From Pseudofulvibacter geojedonensis (lineage in GTDB: Bacteria; Bacteroidota; Bacteroidia; Flavobacteriales; Flavobacteriaceae), in the NCBI RefSeq assembly GCF_042675745.1, contig NZ_JBHTJM010000010.1, positions 124,001 through 188,000 of the forward strand: DNA of 64,000 nt, read 5' to 3'. Shown piece by piece: positions 17,645 to 27,128 of the stretch (its first letter is position 1; each line of letters begins with the position of its first letter). Made by a program: the position numbers and the translations under genes. The notes beneath the pieces are model-generated. The model was not told the origin of the DNA, ran no database searches, and worked only from the letters and a program-made list of their open reading frames with translations.

Positions 17645-17671
17645 AAGCATACAAACTAAAAAAGATTTGTT

Positions 17672-20239
17672 ATGAAAATTAAATTTACTCTACTTATTAG
17701 TTTATTTGCGTTGTTTTTTACAACAGATAATCATGCACAATCAACTCCGTTTAATTGTGATTATTATGCTTATTTATTTCAGTTTAATGATGTTTATTCG
17801 ATAGATTTAGCTTCGGGAAATTCTTTTTTAGTAGCTGCAGATGTAACTCCGGGTAATATTAATGGAGCAGGTTATAATGCAGCAGATGGGTATATATGGG
17901 GATCACTAAAAACACCTACACATACAATTGTTAAAATTGGAAAGGATTTTGAAGTAAGTACATATGAGCTTCCAACTTTACCATTTAATAATGCCTATAT
18001 AGGAGATATTGCACCAGATGGTATTTATTATCTTAAAAATGGAGGAACAACCTATGCAATGATAGATTTAAATCCAGCGTCACCAACTTACTTAACACAT
18101 CTAGGAAATGGAACATTGCCACAAAGTTTAACAATACATGATTGGGCATTTAATGCAGTAGATGGAAAATTATATACAGTAGAAAAGGCTTCAAATAAAC
18201 TTTATAGAATAGATATTTCTACTAATGCAGTTGAAGACTTAGGCGAAGTGCCAATAATGTCTGGCAATAATTACACTTATGGTGCAGTTTATTTTGATTT
18301 GGCGGGTAATTTTTATGTTTCATCTAATCAAACAGGTACTATTTATATTGTTAATGACGTAGCTAATATTAGCGCAGGAGGACCAATTAGTTCAAACTTG
18401 TTTGCTTTTGGACCTTCTAGTTCAAGTAATGATGGGGCAAGATGTCCTACGGCTCCGGTGCCAGTAGAAGATTGTACAAATGGTACAGATGATGATGGTG
18501 ATGGGTTAGTTGATTGTGATGATCCTTCATGTTCTGGGGTAGAAGCTTGTCCGGTAATAGAGCCTACTTCTGGAGGTGATAATGGTGGATTAGAAAGTAA
18601 TAATCGTTTGGCAGAAAAAATAAATAAACGTAACTACGATCGAATAAGAACAGGATATCAATTTGATAAAACCTCGGCAAGAAGGTTACAAAGAGCTAAC
18701 AATTACGCAATGAGCTCGTCTAATAACAGTTTTGCTCTAGAAGATTTAATTCCGTTAGAGATTATAGGAGAAGAAGAAGCTATAGAGTCAACACCAACAG
18801 ATTTAGTAGCTATAACAAACGCAACAGATATTTTATCTGTAGATTATGAATATAACAACGAAACTATAGCTACAATTATGGCTATAAAATCAGAAAACGG
18901 AGTTTACGAACACACTAAAACTATTTGTGATAGGTTATTAGGAGCTGAATTGTTATCGGTATCTACAATTCAAATAAGAGAGCATAACTTTATCAAGTCT
19001 ATTATAAAAAATACAGAAGGGCAAATGGAGTTTACGTTGAGTTTTTCTGCATATGTTGATACATCAGATGCTTTTAAGTTAGAATGTCATTGGAATTTAG
19101 ATAGATATGAATCGGCTGGGGAGTATTATAATTTTCAAATTTGGGCAAATTCTGTAGATAAATTATTAGCGTTAGGGAATGAGGTAGTTAATTTATTAGA
19201 GGTTTATAAACCAATTGAATCGTATAATTTATCAACACCACCTCCAGTATATATTAAGAAGGGTAGATACGAAAATGGACAATTACATTTAGATGTAGCT
19301 AATGTTAATCAAACAGAACAAATTTGGTTTGATGCAGGATATAAGACCTCAGAAACGAGCGGATTAGATACAATGTCTACTGTTTTAGATTTAAATCAAA
19401 ACTTCTTATCAACAATTAATATCGAAACAGGTCAGGTTTTTGATATAGGATTTAGAATTGGAGATGGTATTCAAACTCCAGATGATGTATTTATGTCAGA
19501 CGGACCTTGGGGGGTAGACGATTTTGCTAACTCTACTTCGGTTAATTCTTATTCAGTATCACAAAACACATCGTTAGTTTCTGCTGGTGAAAAGCGTATA
19601 GAACGAAATGTTATGTTATCTGCCGAAACATCTGAATATGTTTCATTATATAAGGCATTTACACCTAGATTTAAAGCAGTTGACATTACAGATTTTAACA
19701 GTTTGTCTTTTATGGCAAAAGGAACTGGTATTTTAGATGTTAGATTTGTAAAAAAAGGAATTGTAGATTGGAATGATCAATATAAATATAGTATTGCGTT
19801 AAATAATACCTTAACAGAACATACCATTAATTTTGATGAATTTGCATCTCAAATAGGAGGTACACCAACTTTTGATGATGTGGTAACTCTAGTGTTTACA
19901 ATGGAGGCAAATGGTAATTTACAGGAAAAACAACTAAACATAGAGAATATAAAACTGAAAACTGTATTTGGCTCTCTTGGAGTGGCTGATTCGAATCAAT
20001 TACAAAGTAGTGTATTGTATTATAACAATGCATTGCATTTATCATCTAAAACTAAAGAATCTGCAAGGATAGCCATTGTAGATATTACTGGAAAAATTGT
20101 AATGAATGACTCGTTTACTTTACAACCAGGAAACAATGTTTATAGACTAGATAAAATCAGTTTACCTACAGGCTTGTATTTAGTTAAAGTTAGTACAAAT
20201 TCGTTAGAATATGATATAATAAAAATAACAACACAATAA
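17672..20239 (+). CDS. Secreted T9SS surface protein with DUF6923-like domain
   Basis: An 855-residue secreted protein. It has a signal peptide ending TTDNHAQ, then a propeller-like domain (about residues 25-260) resembling DUF6923. A calcium-binding-like stretch DCTNGTDDDGDGLVDCDD (about 269) follows, then a middle region with no match. A beta-rich region (about 640-770, DFNSLSFMAKGTGILDVRF) resembles a carbohydrate-binding module. The C-terminal type A sorting tail contains LPTGLYLVKVST. Operator A suggests co-regulation with the downstream polysaccharide locus; a role as matrix protein or adhesin is an inference. Confidence 0.85.
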   Translation: MKIKFTLLISLFALFFTTDNHAQSTPFNCDYYAYLFQFNDVYSIDLASGNSFLVAADVTPGNINGAGYNAADGYIWGSLKTPTHTIVKIGKDFEVSTYELPTLPFNNAYIGDIAPDGIYYLKNGGTTYAMIDLNPASPTYLTHLGNGTLPQSLTIHDWAFNAVDGKLYTVEKASNKLYRIDISTNAVEDLGEVPIMSGNNYTYGAVYFDLAGNFYVSSNQTGTIYIVNDVANISAGGPISSNLFAFGPSSSSNDGARCPTAPVPVEDCTNGTDDDGDGLVDCDDPSCSGVEACPVIEPTSGGDNGGLESNNRLAEKINKRNYDRIRTGYQFDKTSARRLQRANNYAMSSSNNSFALEDLIPLEIIGEEEAIESTPTDLVAITNATDILSVDYEYNNETIATIMAIKSENGVYEHTKTICDRLLGAELLSVSTIQIREHNFIKSIIKNTEGQMEFTLSFSAYVDTSDAFKLECHWNLDRYESAGEYYNFQIWANSVDKLLALGNEVVNLLEVYKPIESYNLSTPPPVYIKKGRYENGQLHLDVANVNQTEQIWFDAGYKTSETSGLDTMSTVLDLNQNFLSTINIETGQVFDIGFRIGDGIQTPDDVFMSDGPWGVDDFANSTSVNSYSVSQNTSLVSAGEKRIERNVMLSAETSEYVSLYKAFTPRFKAVDITDFNSLSFMAKGTGILDVRFVKKGIVDWNDQYKYSIALNNTLTEHTINFDEFASQIGGTPTFDDVVTLVFTMEANGNLQEKQLNIENIKLKTVFGSLGVADSNQLQSSVLYYNNALHLSSKTKESARIAIVDITGKIVMNDSFTLQPGNNVYRLDKISLPTGLYLVKVSTNSLEYDIIKITTQ

Positions 20240-20266
20240 AAAGCCATTTATCTATAGATAATAGCT

Positions 20267-20296
20267 ATTCGTCTACACTTTTACGTTACTCACCGA
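20267..20296 (+). promoter_or_regulatory. Direct-repeat operator B (LytTR-like)
   Basis: ATTCGTCTA at 20267-20275 and ACTCACCGA at 20288-20296 are 21 bases apart, upstream of the receiver/H-NOX/kinase operon. The second half is identical to one half of operator C. A weak -7 candidate, TAGCTTTT, follows at 20312. Confidence 0.55.
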
Positions 20297-20363
20297 AGTA
20301 GACGGTTGATTTAGCTTTTAATTTAGATATTATAAGTTGCTTTTAATTAAAATTCCCAATTTT

Positions 20364-20765
20364 ATGAAGTTAAATATATTACTTGTTGAAGACGATGAGT
20401 TAGAAGCTATGAAGTTTAACCGAGCGTTGAATAAACTCGGTTTTTCTCATACTATAACTAGAGCTAAAAATGGCGAAGAAGCCCTTAATTTAGCTAAGGA
20501 TAAAAAACCGAACCTAATTCTTCTAGATTTAAATATGCCAAAAATGAATGGTTTAGAGTTTTTATCAATTTTAAAATCTGATGACAACCATAAGTTCATT
20601 CCAATAATTATTTTTTCTACATCCAATAATCAGGTAGATATGTTGCAAGCCTATAAAATAGGTGTTGCAGGATATATAGTAAAACCACTAGACTACAAAG
20701 ATTATGTAGAGCAAATAAAACGAATAATAGATTATTGGACCATAAATGAACTTGTAATTAAATAA
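20364..20765 (+). CDS. Single-domain response regulator (Rcp1-like)
   Basis: A 133-residue stand-alone receiver with no output domain. Asp55 in LILLDLNMPKMNG is the phospho-acceptor, DD at 10-11 binds magnesium, and the conserved Thr/Ser (STSNNQ) and Lys (VKPLDY) are present. The sequence is of the Rcp1 type that pairs with phytochrome-like kinases. The ATG at 20364 is chosen; nine upstream codons precede the receiver fold. It lies 12 bases before the H-NOX gene. Likely the first phosphate acceptor of the kinase two genes downstream. Confidence 0.93.
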   Translation: MKLNILLVEDDELEAMKFNRALNKLGFSHTITRAKNGEEALNLAKDKKPNLILLDLNMPKMNGLEFLSILKSDDNHKFIPIIIFSTSNNQVDMLQAYKIGVAGYIVKPLDYKDYVEQIKRIIDYWTINELVIK

Positions 20766-20777
20766 GTTGTAAACGAA

Positions 20778-21314
20778 ATGAAAGGAATTGTATTTACGGA
20801 ATTTTTAGAGATGGTAGAACAAAAGTTTGGCCTAGATGTTTTAGACTCTATTTTAGAAACATCAGATTTAAAGTCTAACGGAATATATACTGCAGTAGGT
20901 ACATATGATTTTAAAGAAATGGTAGCTTTAATTACTAGTTTAAGTAAACAAACTAATATTGAAGTACCAACTTTAATACATGCTTATGGAGTTTATTTTT
21001 TTGATGTATTAGTAAAGAGTTACCCTAACATATTTGATTACTATACAACTGCTTTTGATCTTTTAGCTGGTATAGAAAAACATATTCATGTTCAAGTAAG
21101 AAAAATATATCCAGATGCAGAATTGCCTTATTTTATTGTTCATGAAGAGATGCAAAATAAATTAGTACTAGAATATCAGTCAGATAGAGCCATGTATGGT
21201 TTTGCTTTAGGGTTAATGGAAAGGACTTTAGAGCATTATCAAGAAGTTGCTTCAATTAACTATAAATTGCTAGATGCTACAGGCACAAACGTCATGTTTA
21301 CAATAACGAAATAA
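20778..21314 (+). CDS. H-NOX (heme NO-binding) sensor protein
   Basis: A stand-alone heme sensor of 178 residues, the standard H-NOX length. The proximal heme ligand is His104 in KHIHVQVRKIYPDAELPYF, and the heme-propionate YxSxR motif is Tyr133-Ser135-Arg137 in LEYQSDRAMYG. No distal-pocket Tyr is evident, so it is more likely an NO sensor than an O2 sensor; this is a cautious inference. In other bacteria such proteins inhibit a partner kinase when NO binds and control biofilm formation. It is encoded between a receiver and a histidine kinase, the usual partner arrangement. Confidence 0.93.
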   Translation: MKGIVFTEFLEMVEQKFGLDVLDSILETSDLKSNGIYTAVGTYDFKEMVALITSLSKQTNIEVPTLIHAYGVYFFDVLVKSYPNIFDYYTTAFDLLAGIEKHIHVQVRKIYPDAELPYFIVHEEMQNKLVLEYQSDRAMYGFALGLMERTLEHYQEVASINYKLLDATGTNVMFTITK

Positions 21315-21348
21315 CTTACAGTTCTTTTTTTTATATTTGGGTACTTAC

Positions 21349-23079
21349 ATGAGCGAAAACCAAGTAAAAATATTAGAACGAGCTCTAGATCGAGCTAAAA
21401 AAGCCCGTAAACAAGCTGAACAAATATTAGAGCAGAAATCATTAGAGTTGTATGAAACTAATCAAAAGTTAGAATCAGCTAATAAAATGATGGAGGCCTT
21501 GTTAGATGATAGCTCATCTCAAATGAATATCATTTTTGAGAATTCTTCTTTGGGTATCTTTTTGTCGAGTAAAAAGACATTAGTAAAAACCAACCAAGCA
21601 TTGAGCGATCTATTAGGATATTCTAAAGCAGAGTTCTCTCAGTTAACTATAAACGATGTTTCTTTTAAAGAAGATTTAGAAGAAACTTATAAAGTTTTAG
21701 ATTATTTAGAAAAAGGAGAAATAAATAAATTTTCGGGTAAAAAGCGTTTTAAGAAAAAAAATGGAGATACAATAATTTGTAATGTCAATTTAAATTCAAT
21801 AAGAAAACCAAACGGAGAAGTTAAGTACTTAGTTGCATTATTAGAAGATGTAACATTAAAAAGTAGGCAGGCTAGAATGTTAAAACTTCTAAACGAGCTA
21901 TCTGTTTCAATATTAGGAAAAACTAGTTTAGAAGAAATATCTTGGGAAATAGCCAAAAAAGTGTCAGGGTTTTTAAAACTAGAAGACTGCGTAATTTACG
22001 CTGTTAATGAAATTGATAAAAAACTATACCAGGTAGCTACTTATGACAATAAGTTAGATAATGAAAACCAAATCATCAATCCGATTGTAATCGATTTTGG
22101 CGAAGGAATAGTAGGGACAGTTGCTCTTAAGGGTAAACCTGAGTTAATTAACGATACATCAAAAGATTCTAGGTATATAGAAGATGATATCAAAAGATAT
22201 TCAGAGTTAGCAGTTCCAATTTTAGCCAACAATAAAGTGATTGGGGTAATAGACTCAGAACACTCTAGGAAAAATTATTTTAACAAGGAACATTTAGATG
22301 TATTTACAAATGTTGCAAATTTAGCAGCAGCTCAATTTAATAGTGTAATTTCTTTAAATAAAGAGAGAAGTTTAGATAAAGAGCGATTAGTTTTACTAGA
22401 AAATCTAGAGCATAGAAACGAAGAGTTGAAAAATTTTGCCCATGTGGTTTCTCATGATTTAAAGTCGCCTTTGCGAAGTATGAATGCTTTAATTAATTGG
22501 ATACTTGAAGACAATGATAATGGCTTAGGGTTCGATTTAAATACAAGAAATAACTTTAGCATGCTGCTAAAGAAAATAGATAAGATGGACCATTTAATAA
22601 ATGGGATCTTAAAATATGCAAGCATAGGTAAAACTACCAATGAATTTCAAGATGTAAATACCCACGAGTTAATTGAAGATATTATAGATGTAATTCACAT
22701 ACCTAATCACATTACCGTTCGTATTAAAAATAACTTACCAGTATTATATATTGAAAAGTTTAAACTGCAACAACTGTTTCAAAACTTAATTGTAAACGCA
22801 ATTAAATACAACGATAAAGAAATCGGTATTGTTGAGATTGGTGTTGAAGAAGGGGAAGACTCTTATACTTTTTCGGTTTCAGACAATGGTATTGGGATTG
22901 ATAAAAAATACCACACAAAAATATTTGAAGTTTTTGAAACTCTTGACAATACTTCTGAAGATTCTACAGGAATAGGTTTATCTATAGTGCATAAAATAGT
23001 AAATATGTATCACGGAAAATTGTGGTTAGAAAGTGAGTTAGGTTTAGGTACTACTTTCTATGTAAAATTTCCTAAATAA
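21349..23079 (+). CDS. Cytosolic PAS-GAF histidine kinase, H-NOX partner
   Basis: A soluble kinase of 576 residues. The N-terminal coiled coil (LERALDRAKKARKQAEQ, about 8-50) is typical of H-NOX-associated kinases. A PAS domain (about 60-175) and a GAF domain (about 185-335) follow. HisKA has His369 in AHVVSHDLKSPLRSM, and the HATPase carries NLIVNAIKYND, SDNGIGID and STGIGLSIV. There is no membrane segment, as expected for sensing through a soluble partner. ATG at 21349 is chosen over TTG 21337. It has no receiver of its own, so it must act on a separate one, probably the first gene of the operon. Confidence 0.95.
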   Translation: MSENQVKILERALDRAKKARKQAEQILEQKSLELYETNQKLESANKMMEALLDDSSSQMNIIFENSSLGIFLSSKKTLVKTNQALSDLLGYSKAEFSQLTINDVSFKEDLEETYKVLDYLEKGEINKFSGKKRFKKKNGDTIICNVNLNSIRKPNGEVKYLVALLEDVTLKSRQARMLKLLNELSVSILGKTSLEEISWEIAKKVSGFLKLEDCVIYAVNEIDKKLYQVATYDNKLDNENQIINPIVIDFGEGIVGTVALKGKPELINDTSKDSRYIEDDIKRYSELAVPILANNKVIGVIDSEHSRKNYFNKEHLDVFTNVANLAAAQFNSVISLNKERSLDKERLVLLENLEHRNEELKNFAHVVSHDLKSPLRSMNALINWILEDNDNGLGFDLNTRNNFSMLLKKIDKMDHLINGILKYASIGKTTNEFQDVNTHELIEDIIDVIHIPNHITVRIKNNLPVLYIEKFKLQQLFQNLIVNAIKYNDKEIGIVEIGVEEGEDSYTFSVSDNGIGIDKKYHTKIFEVFETLDNTSEDSTGIGLSIVHKIVNMYHGKLWLESELGLGTTFYVKFPK

Positions 23080-23182
23080 AAAGGCCTCTACTAAACTCAG
23101 GATTGCATACCAAGTAATAATAAAGACCTTTTTGATTTCTTTATGAGGTAAGAGAAATCGACATTAGGTTAAGTAATATGAT

Positions 23183-23914
23183 TTAAAAGCTATAGGTATA
23201 CCATACTTGAATAATTTTAAACGGAATTTGAACACTATCTTTTATTGTTAATTTCGAATCGTCTACATGATTCCATTTGTTTAGAGGTTGCTCTTTAATA
23301 TGATCCATTAAATTCTTGTCAGAAAAATGATATTTTAATCTGTAAAATTGTTCTACATCAAATAACCATCTAGTTTTAAAAGTAGAATTATACATTACAG
23401 GAACGTATTGTGATCTAAATACTTTAGCACCACATTGTGTATCTTTAATAGGTAATTGAAGGATTAATTGAATAAACTTCATTATAATGGTAGAAAATAA
23501 TTTTCTTAACGGATTTCGTTCAATGTTATTTGTTCCACAGTTTCTAGATCCAAAAACCATTATTAATTTTCTGTCAGACTTTAAGCTTTCTAATAATTCA
23601 TTAAAATCTTCAAAATCAGTAGAAAGATCAGCATCTAGGTAGCCTATATATCCTATATTAGTATTTTGATGTAAATAATTAGCACCATCTCTAATTGCTG
23701 CTGCTTTACCTTCGTTTAAAGATTTATCTATAATGCTAACTCTAGACTTGTAATCTTCTTTTAGCGACTGAAGAACTTCTACAGTGTTATCTGAACTGCC
23801 ATCGTTTACAAAACATAAATTAAAACTTTTAAAACGTTCAAGACAAAGTCTAAATGCTCTTAAGTTTAATCTTTTTTCTTCGTTGTAACAAGGGATTATG
23901 ATACCTACTTTCAT
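23183..23914 (-). CDS. Family 2 glycosyltransferase (DPM1/ALG5-like)
   Basis: A 243-residue GT-A enzyme starting MKVGIIIPCYNEEKRLNLRA. NDGSSDNT binds the nucleotide sugar, DADLS is the DxD metal motif (about residue 103), and KDTQCGAKVFR is typical of the dolichyl-phosphate-glucosyl/mannosyltransferase branch. It has no C-terminal membrane helices, so it probably works with a polyprenyl-phosphate acceptor at the membrane face. Product: possibly a polyprenyl-phosphate sugar used by the divergent GT-C-like protein. The start at 23914 removes nine unsupported codons. Confidence 0.88.
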   Translation of the reverse strand: MKVGIIIPCYNEEKRLNLRAFRLCLERFKSFNLCFVNDGSSDNTVEVLQSLKEDYKSRVSIIDKSLNEGKAAAIRDGANYLHQNTNIGYIGYLDADLSTDFEDFNELLESLKSDRKLIMVFGSRNCGTNNIERNPLRKLFSTIIMKFIQLILQLPIKDTQCGAKVFRSQYVPVMYNSTFKTRWLFDVEQFYRLKYHFSDKNLMDHIKEQPLNKWNHVDDSKLTIKDSVQIPFKIIQVWYTYSF

Positions 23915-23976
23915 AACTGTTGATTTTTGATTACAATTCAAAAGTAGAAGAGATAAACGCCTTGAAATGGTTAAAA

Positions 23977-24007
23977 TCGGTGAGTGATGTACAATCTGTC
24001 GATGAAC
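23977..24007 (-). promoter_or_regulatory. Direct-repeat operator C (LytTR-like)
   Basis: On the - strand, GTTCATCGA (23999-24007) and ACTCACCGA (23977-23985) are 22 bases apart. It lies 63 bases upstream of the GT2 start, between the divergent GT2 and GT-C-like genes, and could serve both. Confidence 0.55.
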
Positions 24008-24040
24008 GGTAGGGCTAAATAGGTTAGTATTTTAAAAACC

Positions 24041-24070
24041 ATTCGTACCTTTATATCATCGATTTAACGA
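24041..24070 (+). promoter_or_regulatory. Weak direct repeat D near the GT-C-like gene start
   Basis: ATTCGTACC at 24041 and ATTTAACGA at 24062 have a 21-base period but a poorer match, and they overlap a -7-like TACCTTTA at 24046. It may be a degenerate operator or the promoter itself. Confidence 0.3.
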
Positions 24071-24080
24071 AAGTATTATA

Positions 24081-27000
24081 GTGAAAAGTTTAACAAGTAA
24101 ATATTTAATAATAGCATTGGGCCTAGGAATATTATTTCATGGTACTGCTATGTTTTTTACATTAGAAGAAACCTATGATGCACTTATACACTTGTTTTTT
24201 GCAGAGCATTATGCAAGTAACTGGAGTGAACCTTGGTCGTATAAATGGTATACGGGTTTTACAGTTATGGGGTACCCCCCATTAGTACATCAATTATTAG
24301 CTCTACTGTCATTTATAGCAGGACTTAAATTTGCATTGTTTACTTTTACATTACTGCTAATAATACTATTTATTACAGGAGTGTACCGATTTAGCTTAGT
24401 ACTTACTAAAAATACTAAATATGCAGGTTTTGCTGCAGTTTTTTGTGTATTCTCATCTGTATATATAGAAACATTACATGTATTTGGGCAATTGCCAACA
24501 CTTATGGGAGTTTCATTACTCTTGCACGTTATTCCAGAAGTGTATAATTGGGTAATAACTCATAAGAAACGTTATTTAATTAGCTCATTACTACTAATGG
24601 CAGTAATGGTATGTTCCCATCATGTGACTCCTATTTTCGGAATGGTGTTTTTTATATTTCCAACATTGGGTTTAGCTATTTTAGACAAAGCAAAATCTAA
24701 TACAGGGTCTTATAAAGAGGTGAAACTAATGCACTTTATTAAAACATTATGGGGGTCGATTAAACAAATTATAGGTTTTGGTTTAGGCTCTTTAATTTTA
24801 TTAATTGGTTGTATACTTCCCTATTGGATTAATACAAAAAATAACCCTATTACTCAGGTGCCAATACCTCATGGATCTCGAGATAATTTTTTAGAAGTAT
24901 TGTCCTCTGGGTTGGTTTTTTTTATTATTCCATACGGTATAGTGATATGCCTATTGCCTTATATTCTGTATAGACTCTTTAGTAAGAGATTAATATGTTT
25001 TGGTTTGTCATTTTCTATGTTATTCCTATTAGGTACTGGCGGAACAACACCATTGCCTAAATTGCTGTTAGGCGAAAACGCATTTTCTATATTAACATTA
25101 GATAGATTTACTTTTTGGGCATCTATAATGAGCTTTCCTTTAGTAGGAGAGTTGTTTTACAGGTTGTTTAAATCGGATTATAAATCGTATTTAAGAAAAC
25201 AAATAGGAAAAATTTATTATTTCGGAATGGTTGTTTCTATAGGAGCTATTATTGCTTTTTTTGCAGTATTTACCACAAACATAGGAAAGTTTAGACCATC
25301 TCAGCCTCAAGCTATAAAAATGCTACCTATAGTAAATTTCTTAAATCAGGATATGCATTACAAATGGCGATATTTAACCTTGGGATTTGGAGATCAAATG
25401 GCTTGGTTGTCATCGCAAACAAATGCTTTAACTGTAGATGGAAATTATCATTCAGCTAGACGATTACCAGAGTTAACAACAAAAGCGGTTGAAAGATTAG
25501 AAAACTCTAAATTTAGAGGAATAGAAGGAATAGGATCATTACAACAGTTTTTATCGAATTCTAATAAGTTTCATTTAAAGTATGTTTTTTCTAATGATAA
25601 ATTTTACGATCCTATTTTGTTTTTTACAGGTTGGGAAAAACTAGTAGTATTAGAAAATAACATAGTAGTTTGGGAGAAACAAAATATAGATCCGTTGCCA
25701 ACACTTTTGCCAAGAATAGATGTAGCTGATTTTCAAAAAATAATATGGTCTTTCATTCCAATTTCAATGCTTATAATGTTGTTGTTGTGGACCTTATTGC
25801 GATATATGTTTTTTCCTAAATTAACGGATACTTTACCTAATGTTAAGCCAACAAGTTTAAGTTTTGTAAAGCCTATGCGAATATGGAATTTAATTGTTTT
25901 TCTAACTGTTATATGGTTTATGCAATCATCGTTTAAAACTTATGGTATACAAAATACACCAGAACATGTTGTTAAGCATTATTACGATGCTTTAGATTTT
26001 AATTTTTTTGAAAAAGCCCATAGTTATTTAGATATGCAATCTCATAAAACATTAGATCAGTTTATGCTAGAAATAGCAGTTTCTGATGGGGTACTCAGTT
26101 CCTATGCTAAATTAGATAGTATTGTTGTTAAAGAATTAAATAGAAAAGGAGATACTTGTATAGTTAAAGCACAAACTAAATGGATAACTCCTCTAGAAAG
26201 TATAGATAAAACAGAAGAGTTTAAAACAATAAAAAGGAAAGACAAATGGTATATTATTCCCAAAGAGCCTTCAAAGTATATTCCATCTAATCAATTTTTT
26301 GATACGCCTAAGGTAGAATATTACAACCAAGGAAGGAGGAAAATAACCACTCAACAAACACACCATGAGGATATATTACCCCAGCCAGTGGTATATGTTT
26401 TAAATGCTTCATTAATACAAAAAGATAGTGCCTATCATGTAATAGGAGAGATTCAGAATTTAGATTATTTTCCTGCATCTATTCAGGTTAAAGCAGAGTT
26501 ATACGATGGTTCAAATAATCTGCTAGCCTCTTTTTCACCCAAATTTCAATCAAAATATAATTTAAGCCCTTATGAGGTAGTGCCGTTTAAAATAGATTTT
26601 GAAGAAATTGCTTGGTTAACAACCAATAAAAGTTCAGAAAGTTTTAACCCTCAAGAGTTTCATCCTAAAGAATTTAAAACGATCCCAAATCATTTCGTAA
26701 TACATGTATCGTCTACCGTATCTACTAAGAATCTATATAATGCGGTTCAGATAAGTGCTGTTCAACAATCTGATAATCAAAATATCATTGGTGAGTTGTA
26801 TAATTCTGGCAACAAAGAGGTTACAATACCTCAAATATTAATTAGTTATAAAGAGGCGTCTAGGCTTAGGTGGGTAGATCATGCTTTTGTAAAAACAAGT
26901 ATTAGACCTCATAGAAAAGTAGATTTTTTAATTAAACCAAAATTAGTTACAGATATTAAGGTATTAAAATCAACAACAAAAGATTGCTTTATAAATGGTA

Positions 27001-27128
27001 TGCCCAATAACGAAATAGAATATATTAAAGATTTGTCAGTTAACAGGTTAGAAAGTACTTTAGATAAAAATGTTATACAGAATAACAATATTCAGCTAAA
27101 GGTTAATAATTTTATAGGGAATGATTAG
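24081..27128 (+). CDS. Large GT-C-like polytopic membrane protein
   Basis: A 1015-residue protein. Residues 1-400 hold about ten membrane helices with a first extracytoplasmic loop ETYDALIHLFFAEHY; acidic residues in this loop are typical of GT-C glycosyltransferases using polyprenyl-phosphate sugars. Two further helices lie near 555 and 610. The C-terminal 380 residues are extracytoplasmic: an NTF2-like domain (HVVKHYYDALDFNFFEKAHSY, about 637) and an FxLYD-like domain (IGEIQNLDYFPASIQVKAEL, about 790). It starts with GTG and overlaps the next gene by 8 bases. Transfer or modification of a polysaccharide is inferred; the closest recognised label is a 6-pyruvoyl-tetrahydropterin-synthase-related membrane protein. 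Confidence 0.75.
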   Translation: MKSLTSKYLIIALGLGILFHGTAMFFTLEETYDALIHLFFAEHYASNWSEPWSYKWYTGFTVMGYPPLVHQLLALLSFIAGLKFALFTFTLLLIILFITGVYRFSLVLTKNTKYAGFAAVFCVFSSVYIETLHVFGQLPTLMGVSLLLHVIPEVYNWVITHKKRYLISSLLLMAVMVCSHHVTPIFGMVFFIFPTLGLAILDKAKSNTGSYKEVKLMHFIKTLWGSIKQIIGFGLGSLILLIGCILPYWINTKNNPITQVPIPHGSRDNFLEVLSSGLVFFIIPYGIVICLLPYILYRLFSKRLICFGLSFSMLFLLGTGGTTPLPKLLLGENAFSILTLDRFTFWASIMSFPLVGELFYRLFKSDYKSYLRKQIGKIYYFGMVVSIGAIIAFFAVFTTNIGKFRPSQPQAIKMLPIVNFLNQDMHYKWRYLTLGFGDQMAWLSSQTNALTVDGNYHSARRLPELTTKAVERLENSKFRGIEGIGSLQQFLSNSNKFHLKYVFSNDKFYDPILFFTGWEKLVVLENNIVVWEKQNIDPLPTLLPRIDVADFQKIIWSFIPISMLIMLLLWTLLRYMFFPKLTDTLPNVKPTSLSFVKPMRIWNLIVFLTVIWFMQSSFKTYGIQNTPEHVVKHYYDALDFNFFEKAHSYLDMQSHKTLDQFMLEIAVSDGVLSSYAKLDSIVVKELNRKGDTCIVKAQTKWITPLESIDKTEEFKTIKRKDKWYIIPKEPSKYIPSNQFFDTPKVEYYNQGRRKITTQQTHHEDILPQPVVYVLNASLIQKDSAYHVIGEIQNLDYFPASIQVKAELYDGSNNLLASFSPKFQSKYNLSPYEVVPFKIDFEEIAWLTTNKSSESFNPQEFHPKEFKTIPNHFVIHVSSTVSTKNLYNAVQISAVQQSDNQNIIGELYNSGNKEVTIPQILISYKEASRLRWVDHAFVKTSIRPHRKVDFLIKPKLVTDIKVLKSTTKDCFINGMPNNEIEYIKDLSVNRLESTLDKNVIQNNNIQLKVNNFIGND

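Noticed and set aside
23080..23130. Terminator between the H-NOX kinase and GT2 genes
   Set aside because: Only about six pairs (AAAAGG/CCTTTT) with a loop of about 45 bases; too weak to call.
24041..24070. Counting repeat D as a full operator
   Set aside because: The first half matches only five or six of nine positions and overlaps a -7-like element, so it is kept as weak support only.
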